This document shows, in pieces, positions 60,126 through 64,000 of a stretch of DNA of 64,000 nucleotides (position 1 is the stretch's first letter; each line of letters starts with the position of its first letter). The notes below the pieces were generated by a model. It was not told where the DNA came from, did no database searches, and worked only from the letters and a program-made list of their open reading frames with translations. Both the position numbers and the translations under genes were made by a program. This DNA is from Citrobacter amalonaticus (GTDB lineage: Bacteria; Pseudomonadota; Gammaproteobacteria; Enterobacterales; Enterobacteriaceae). Where the stretch lies: NCBI RefSeq assembly GCF_001559075.2, contig NZ_CP014015.2:3534001-3598000 (forward strand), read 5' to 3'.

Positions 60126-62558
60126 TTACAGCATATGTTCGGTACGGGCGATGATATCGTCCTGCGCGTCCGGTGAAAGCGCGGTGAAGAAGGCGGAATA
60201 ACCGGCCACACGGACCACCAGATCACGGTACTGATCCGGGTGTTTTTTCGCCTCCAGCAGGGTTTCGCGCGACACGATGTTGTACTGAATGTGCCAGCCT
60301 TTGTGCTCTTCAAAGAAGGTGCGCAGCAGGATCATCAGTTTCTGCTTGTCGGATTCATTTTCCAGCGTCGCCGGGTTCAACTTCTGGTTCAACAACACGC
60401 CGCCCAGAATCGAACCGGTAGGCAGTTTGCCGACTGAGCCAATCACCGCCGTTGGACCCAGATGGTCGGTGCCGGACGCCGGGCTTGCCCCTTCAGCCAG
60501 CGGGGTATGCGCTTTACGGCCATCTGGTGTCGCCATGGTTGCTGCGCCAAACGGCACGTTTGCCGAGATAGACGAGGTGCCCGCGTAGTAATTACCGCCG
60601 ACCGGGCCGCGTCCGTAACGCGGGTTATGGTACTGTTTCAGTTCATCAATATAGGTCTGGTACGCGCGAGCCAGCAGGGTGTCGACCGTGTCATCATCGT
60701 TGCCATACTTCGGCGCACCGTTGATTAAACGCTGACGCAACTGCTCGTGGGTCAGACCCTCAAAATCATCGGCCAATGCCGCCGCCAGCTGTTGCTGACC
60801 GATGGCCCCCTGTTCAAAGACCAGTTTTTTCACTGCGGCCAGGCTGTTGCCGAGGTTGGCGATACCGACCTGCAAACCGGATACCCAGTCATACTTCGCC
60901 CCACCTTGCTTAATGCTCTTCGCCCGCTCGATGCAGTCGTCGACCAGTGCCGAGCAGAGAATATCGTGCACGTTCTCTTCCAGCATGGTGTCGACCACAT
61001 ATTCAATCTCAATCGATTTGCGCGTGTAGTAGCGGATCTGGGTATCCCATGCCGCCATTACCTCGTCGAAATTGTCGAAGTTACCGGCGGAAAGCGCTTT
61101 TTCCTGCGGCAGGAAGACTTTTCCACTGGTGGCGTCACGACCGCCTTCCAGCGCGGCCAGCATTACGCGGGCAAAGTTGATAAAGCTCATGCCGGTGCAA
61201 CGGTAGCCCCACTTGCCGCCGACGGCGGTTTCGATACAGCCAATCGCCGCGTAATCGTAGGCGTCCTGCGGCTCAATACCGAGTTTGATGAATTCCGGGA
61301 TCACAATTTCGTCGTTGTTAAATGCTGGCATGCCAAAGCCACAGCGGATCACCTGTACGCAGGCATCAAGGAAGTCGTTGCTCATCCCGGCGTGATAACG
61401 CACGCTGAGGTTAGGCTGAGTGGAGCGCAGACGACCGCAGGATTCAAGGATCGCGTAAGAAAGCGGATTGACCGCATCCATCGGCTGACCGTTGACCAGG
61501 TTTTGTCCGCCAATGGTGACGTTCTGATACAACGGGCTGCCTGCGGAAGCTTTAGAGTGCGAGCCGGAGCGGATTTTGTTCACTTCCAGCAGTTTCAGCC
61601 AGCAGCTGTGCAGCAGCTCAATGGCGTGTTCGCGGTCCAGCGACTGATTCAGCTCCACGTCACGGCGGTAGTACGGATAAAGATACTGATCCATGCGCCC
61701 GAACGACACCGAGTGACCATTGGACTCAATTTGCAGAATCAACTGGATGAAGTAGCACAGTTGCAGCGCCTGCCAGAACGTCTGCGGTGGCTGGTGGGCA
61801 ATCAGATCGCAGTTTTCCGCTATCGCCAGCAGCTCGTTACGACGGCTGATACGCGTCTCTTCACTTGCCATTTTACGTGCCAGTTCGGCAAAGCGGGCGA
61901 TGTGGTCACTGACGGCAACCAGCACGATATCAATGGCTTTCAGGAACTGCTCGCCATGCAGATCCTCGAGAACGGTCAGGTTAATACGAGAACGGCGCTC
62001 CGCGACTTTTTCCCGCAGGCCGTCAATGCCTTTTTCCAGCAGCAGCGGGAAGTTCACCGCCAGGTGTGCGTCACCGGAGGTCATGTTGCCTTCAGCTTTG
62101 ATAATGCCGGTTTCCAGCAACCCTTTTTGCTCATCGGTAAACATGCCGTAGCAGCGGTCCTGAACGGTCTGACCGCGCCACCACGGGCACACGGCATGCA
62201 GTACGCGCTTGTTCTCTTCACTGACCGCAAAGCCTGCCCCTGGTCTGTCCGCCAGATCGTCGATCTCTTTTTCAATCCACGAGACGGTGTATTCCGGGAA
62301 GATCGGCGCGGCGCGGACTTCACTTGCCTGGTTACCGATGATCAGCTCGTCGTGTTTGATCCAGATGGTTCGTTGTGCCAGATGATGTGCCAGCGCCAGC
62401 GCGCGGCGTACCGGAATCGGCTTGTCCAGGTGCTGCTGGTACATTTCAGTGTAATGCTGCGCGCGTTCGGTACAGACCGGTGGTTTGACGATGTGCACCA
62501 GCGCGGTTTTGTGCGCTTTGATGCGGTCACTGAGCGTATCCAGTTTCAGTTGGGTCAT
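60126..62558 (-). CDS. pflF: glycyl-radical enzyme PflF (YbiW)
   Basis: PflF (810 residues, as in E. coli) is a glycyl-radical enzyme. The radical glycine is G786 in VRVAGYSAFF. The thiyl cysteine is C441 in the G-C-I-E motif (IGCIETAVGG), a pattern shared with glycerol/diol dehydratases and choline lyase and unlike the Cys-Cys of pyruvate formate-lyase. It may therefore be a dehydratase or lyase and not a PFL; its substrate is unproven. It lies four bases after pflE, its activator. Confidence 0.95.
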   Translation of the reverse strand: MTQLKLDTLSDRIKAHKTALVHIVKPPVCTERAQHYTEMYQQHLDKPIPVRRALALAHHLAQRTIWIKHDELIIGNQASEVRAAPIFPEYTVSWIEKEIDDLADRPGAGFAVSEENKRVLHAVCPWWRGQTVQDRCYGMFTDEQKGLLETGIIKAEGNMTSGDAHLAVNFPLLLEKGIDGLREKVAERRSRINLTVLEDLHGEQFLKAIDIVLVAVSDHIARFAELARKMASEETRISRRNELLAIAENCDLIAHQPPQTFWQALQLCYFIQLILQIESNGHSVSFGRMDQYLYPYYRRDVELNQSLDREHAIELLHSCWLKLLEVNKIRSGSHSKASAGSPLYQNVTIGGQNLVNGQPMDAVNPLSYAILESCGRLRSTQPNLSVRYHAGMSNDFLDACVQVIRCGFGMPAFNNDEIVIPEFIKLGIEPQDAYDYAAIGCIETAVGGKWGYRCTGMSFINFARVMLAALEGGRDATSGKVFLPQEKALSAGNFDNFDEVMAAWDTQIRYYTRKSIEIEYVVDTMLEENVHDILCSALVDDCIERAKSIKQGGAKYDWVSGLQVGIANLGNSLAAVKKLVFEQGAIGQQQLAAALADDFEGLTHEQLRQRLINGAPKYGNDDDTVDTLLARAYQTYIDELKQYHNPRYGRGPVGGNYYAGTSSISANVPFGAATMATPDGRKAHTPLAEGASPASGTDHLGPTAVIGSVGKLPTGSILGGVLLNQKLNPATLENESDKQKLMILLRTFFEEHKGWHIQYNIVSRETLLEAKKHPDQYRDLVVRVAGYSAFFTALSPDAQDDIIARTEHML

Positions 62559-62562
62559 GGGA

Positions 62563-63462
62563 TTATCCTCGTAAAGTCGCGGTCAAACCTTTCGTGCAGG
62601 CGTACTGCTGCGCAAAGGCGAGCAGATCGGGTGCATCCAGCGGCTTATCCGGCGCGTGGTAGGGTTGGCTGAGTAAGTGATATTTGTTGATGCCCAGCGT
62701 GTGGTAGGGCAAAAAGTGGATCTCGCTGACGTGCAGTTCGTCGGCGGCAAAATCGGTAATCGCTTTAATGGCCTCTTCATCAGCGTTAAACCCCTGAATC
62801 AGCGGAACGCGGATGATCATTTTTTTCCCGGCGGCGGCGAGTTTTTTCAGGTTCTCCAGTACGCGTGACGCGCTGCCATCCGTCCATTGCTTAAACGGCG
62901 CGTCGGCGACGTGTTTCAAATCCGCCAGGAACAGATCGATCCAGGGCAGTGAAGGTTCTATGTATTTCCACGGCACATGCAGACAGGTTTCAACCGCGGT
63001 ATGAATGCCCGCCTCGTGGCTGGCTTTAAACAGCGACGCGGCCAGCTCCGGCTGCATAAACGGTTCGCCGCCGGACAGCGTAATGCCGCCGCCGCTGCGG
63101 TTATAAAAAGGTTTATCGCGCAGAACGGTGGCCATTATCTCATCTACGCTTTTGACGTCGCCGCAAACGGTCAGCGCCTGAGTGGGGCAACAATCGGTCA
63201 GGCGGGTAAGATGCGCGTCAGTGAGTTTTTCGCGATGGATAAGGAGGCCATTCAGCGCGCGTTCGATGACGCCTGGGGCCGCCTGGACGCAAAGCTCGCA
63301 GCCTTCGAGGCACAGACGTGCATCAAACAGCAGATCCTGCGTGCGCGCCCGGCTTTCCGGATTCTGACACCAGCGACAGCCCAGAGAGCATCCTTTAAGG
63401 AACACCACGGTGCGGATACCGGGGCCATCGTGTGTGGAATAGCGCTGAATATTAAAAATCAT
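62563..63462 (-). CDS. pflE: glycyl-radical enzyme activating enzyme PflE (YbiY)
   Basis: PflE (299 residues) is a radical-SAM activase with the C25-C29-C32 cluster (GCSLGCRWC) and the SGGEP motif. It also has an inserted ferredoxin-like cysteine set (CLEGCELC near residue 50, then CCPTQAL), as in activases of the dehydratase branch. It makes the glycyl radical on PflF. The ATG at 63462 has GAGG six bases upstream; a GTG four codons before and an ATG at 63531 are also in frame. Confidence 0.93.
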   Translation of the reverse strand: MIFNIQRYSTHDGPGIRTVVFLKGCSLGCRWCQNPESRARTQDLLFDARLCLEGCELCVQAAPGVIERALNGLLIHREKLTDAHLTRLTDCCPTQALTVCGDVKSVDEIMATVLRDKPFYNRSGGGITLSGGEPFMQPELAASLFKASHEAGIHTAVETCLHVPWKYIEPSLPWIDLFLADLKHVADAPFKQWTDGSASRVLENLKKLAAAGKKMIIRVPLIQGFNADEEAIKAITDFAADELHVSEIHFLPYHTLGINKYHLLSQPYHAPDKPLDAPDLLAFAQQYACTKGLTATLRG

Positions 63463-63499
63463 AAACGGCCTCACATGTTTCGTATAAAGATTAAATAAC

Positions 63500-63516
63500 T
63501 TTCGAATGAAAGTTAT
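63500..63516 (-). promoter_or_regulatory. shared motif upstream of pflE and fsaA
   Basis: On the minus strand ATAACTTTCATTCGAAA, continuing to GTT, which makes a perfect dyad ATAACTTTC/GAAAGTTAT (63495-63516). It lies between divergent pflE and fsaA. Confidence 0.7.
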
Positions 63517-63532
63517 GTTGACGTACGTCAAC
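63517..63532. promoter_or_regulatory. 16-base palindrome between pflE and fsaA
   Basis: GTTGACGTACGTCAAC is a perfect palindrome directly next to the shared motif. The TTGAC could also serve as a -35 for either gene. Confidence 0.55.
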
Positions 63533-63593
63533 TAACAGAAAGGTTTTGCCGTGGTATCTTTCATTTATGCTAACGAGTCGTTGAGGAATGATT

Positions 63594-64000
63594 ATGGAAC
63601 TCTATCTGGATACGTCCGACGTTGACGCGGTGAAAGCGTTGGCGCGAATTTTCCCGCTGGCGGGCGTGACCACTAACCCCAGCATTGTGGCTGCGGGTAA
63701 AAAAACGCTGGACGTTTTACTGCCACAGTTACATGAAGCAATGGGGGGACAGGGGCGGCTGTTTGCCCAGGTGATGGCGACAACGGCGGAAGGAATGGTG
63801 ATTGATGCGCGCAAACTGCGTGGGATCATTCCTGACATCGTGGTGAAAGTGCCGGTCACGGCGGAAGGGCTGGCGGCGATCAAACTGCTGAAAGAGGAAG
63901 GCATCCCGACGCTGGGAACGGCGGTGTACGGTGCGGCGCAGGGGCTGCTGTCGGCGCTGGCGGGGGCGGAGTATGTTGCGCCTTACGTGAACCGCGTAGA
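63594..64000 (+). CDS. fsaA: fructose-6-phosphate aldolase, N-terminal part
   Basis: FsaA cleaves fructose 6-phosphate to dihydroxyacetone and glyceraldehyde 3-phosphate and is of transaldolase fold. The first 135 codons are inside the window, beginning MELYLDTSDV; the Schiff-base lysine is K85 in DIVVKVPVTAEG. The protein runs off the right edge (full length about 220). GAGG at 63583-63586 supports the ATG at 63594 over the in-frame ATG at 63588. It is divergent from pflE, with shared motifs between them. Confidence 0.95.
   Translation, partial: MELYLDTSDVDAVKALARIFPLAGVTTNPSIVAAGKKTLDVLLPQLHEAMGGQGRLFAQVMATTAEGMVIDARKLRGIIPDIVVKVPVTAEGLAAIKLLKEEGIPTLGTAVYGAAQGLLSALAGAEYVAPYVNRV

Noticed and set aside
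60747..62672. Open frame of 641 codons on the plus strand opposite pflF
   Set aside because: It is a mirror of a GC-rich, strongly conserved gene on the other strand, with histidine- and valine-rich composition, no ribosome site and no recognisable domain.
1..64000. CRISPR arrays, tRNA or rRNA genes, insertion sequences, prophage
   Set aside because: Looked for repeat-spacer arrays, tRNA cloverleaf signatures and transposase or integrase genes; none seen. The accessory modules have no flanking mobility genes or tRNA sites.

Overview
This is a chromosomal window from a member of the Enterobacteriaceae. Gene order follows the bio-uvrB-moa-ybh-dinG-gln-dps-ompX-ybi stretch of Escherichia coli almost gene for gene. 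The end of hutH next to ybhB is a Salmonella/Citrobacter arrangement that E. coli K-12 lacks. Together with the accessory insertions this suggests Citrobacter or a close relative. That is inference from gene order and protein similarity remembered from known families; no search was run.

Layout. 1-8.6 kb: the end of hutH, ybhB, the divergent biotin genes (bioA against bioBFCD around a BirA operator) and uvrB with DnaA-like boxes and a LexA box. 8.6-22.6 kb: ybhK, the molybdopterin operon moaABCDE behind a Moco riboswitch and a ModE-like site, ybhL, the membrane-lipid cluster ybhP-clsB-ybhN, ybhQ, and the cecR-ybhGFSR efflux operon. 22.8-28.6 kb: rhlE, a 670-base stretch without genes that holds an inverted pair of structured repeats, then an accessory GntR regulator / fumarase-superfamily lyase / DASS transporter cluster. 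28.8-45.9 kb: dinG-ybiB, three small genes (ybiJ, ybiI, mcbA), rlmF, ybiO, glnHPQ with a sigma-54 promoter and NtrC sites, dps, rhtA, ompX, opgE, the 42-residue mntS, and mntR-ybiR. 46-49.8 kb: an accessory RND pump with its TetR regulator. 49.9-52.6 kb: ldtB and ybiT. 52.7-57.7 kb: an accessory GH31 glycosidase / MFS / LacI cluster. 57.7-64 kb: ybiU, ybiV, the glycyl-radical pair pflE-pflF and the start of fsaA.

Compared with E. coli K-12 gene order, ybhM, ybiC and ybiX-fiu are absent, and three catabolic or efflux modules sit between conserved neighbours. Each module carries its own regulator. REP/BIME elements mark many gene ends, and one separates ybhS from ybhR inside an operon.

The two observations I rate highest are non-coding. 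The first is the pair of about 250-base inverted repeats after rhlE. Their sequences have diverged, but their hairpins are kept by compensating changes. The second is a motif, ACTTTCATTCGAAA, found upstream of ybiU, ybiV and pflE/fsaA, with a weaker match upstream of the nearby LacI-family gene. It suggests a small undescribed regulon of sugar-phosphate and glycyl-radical genes.
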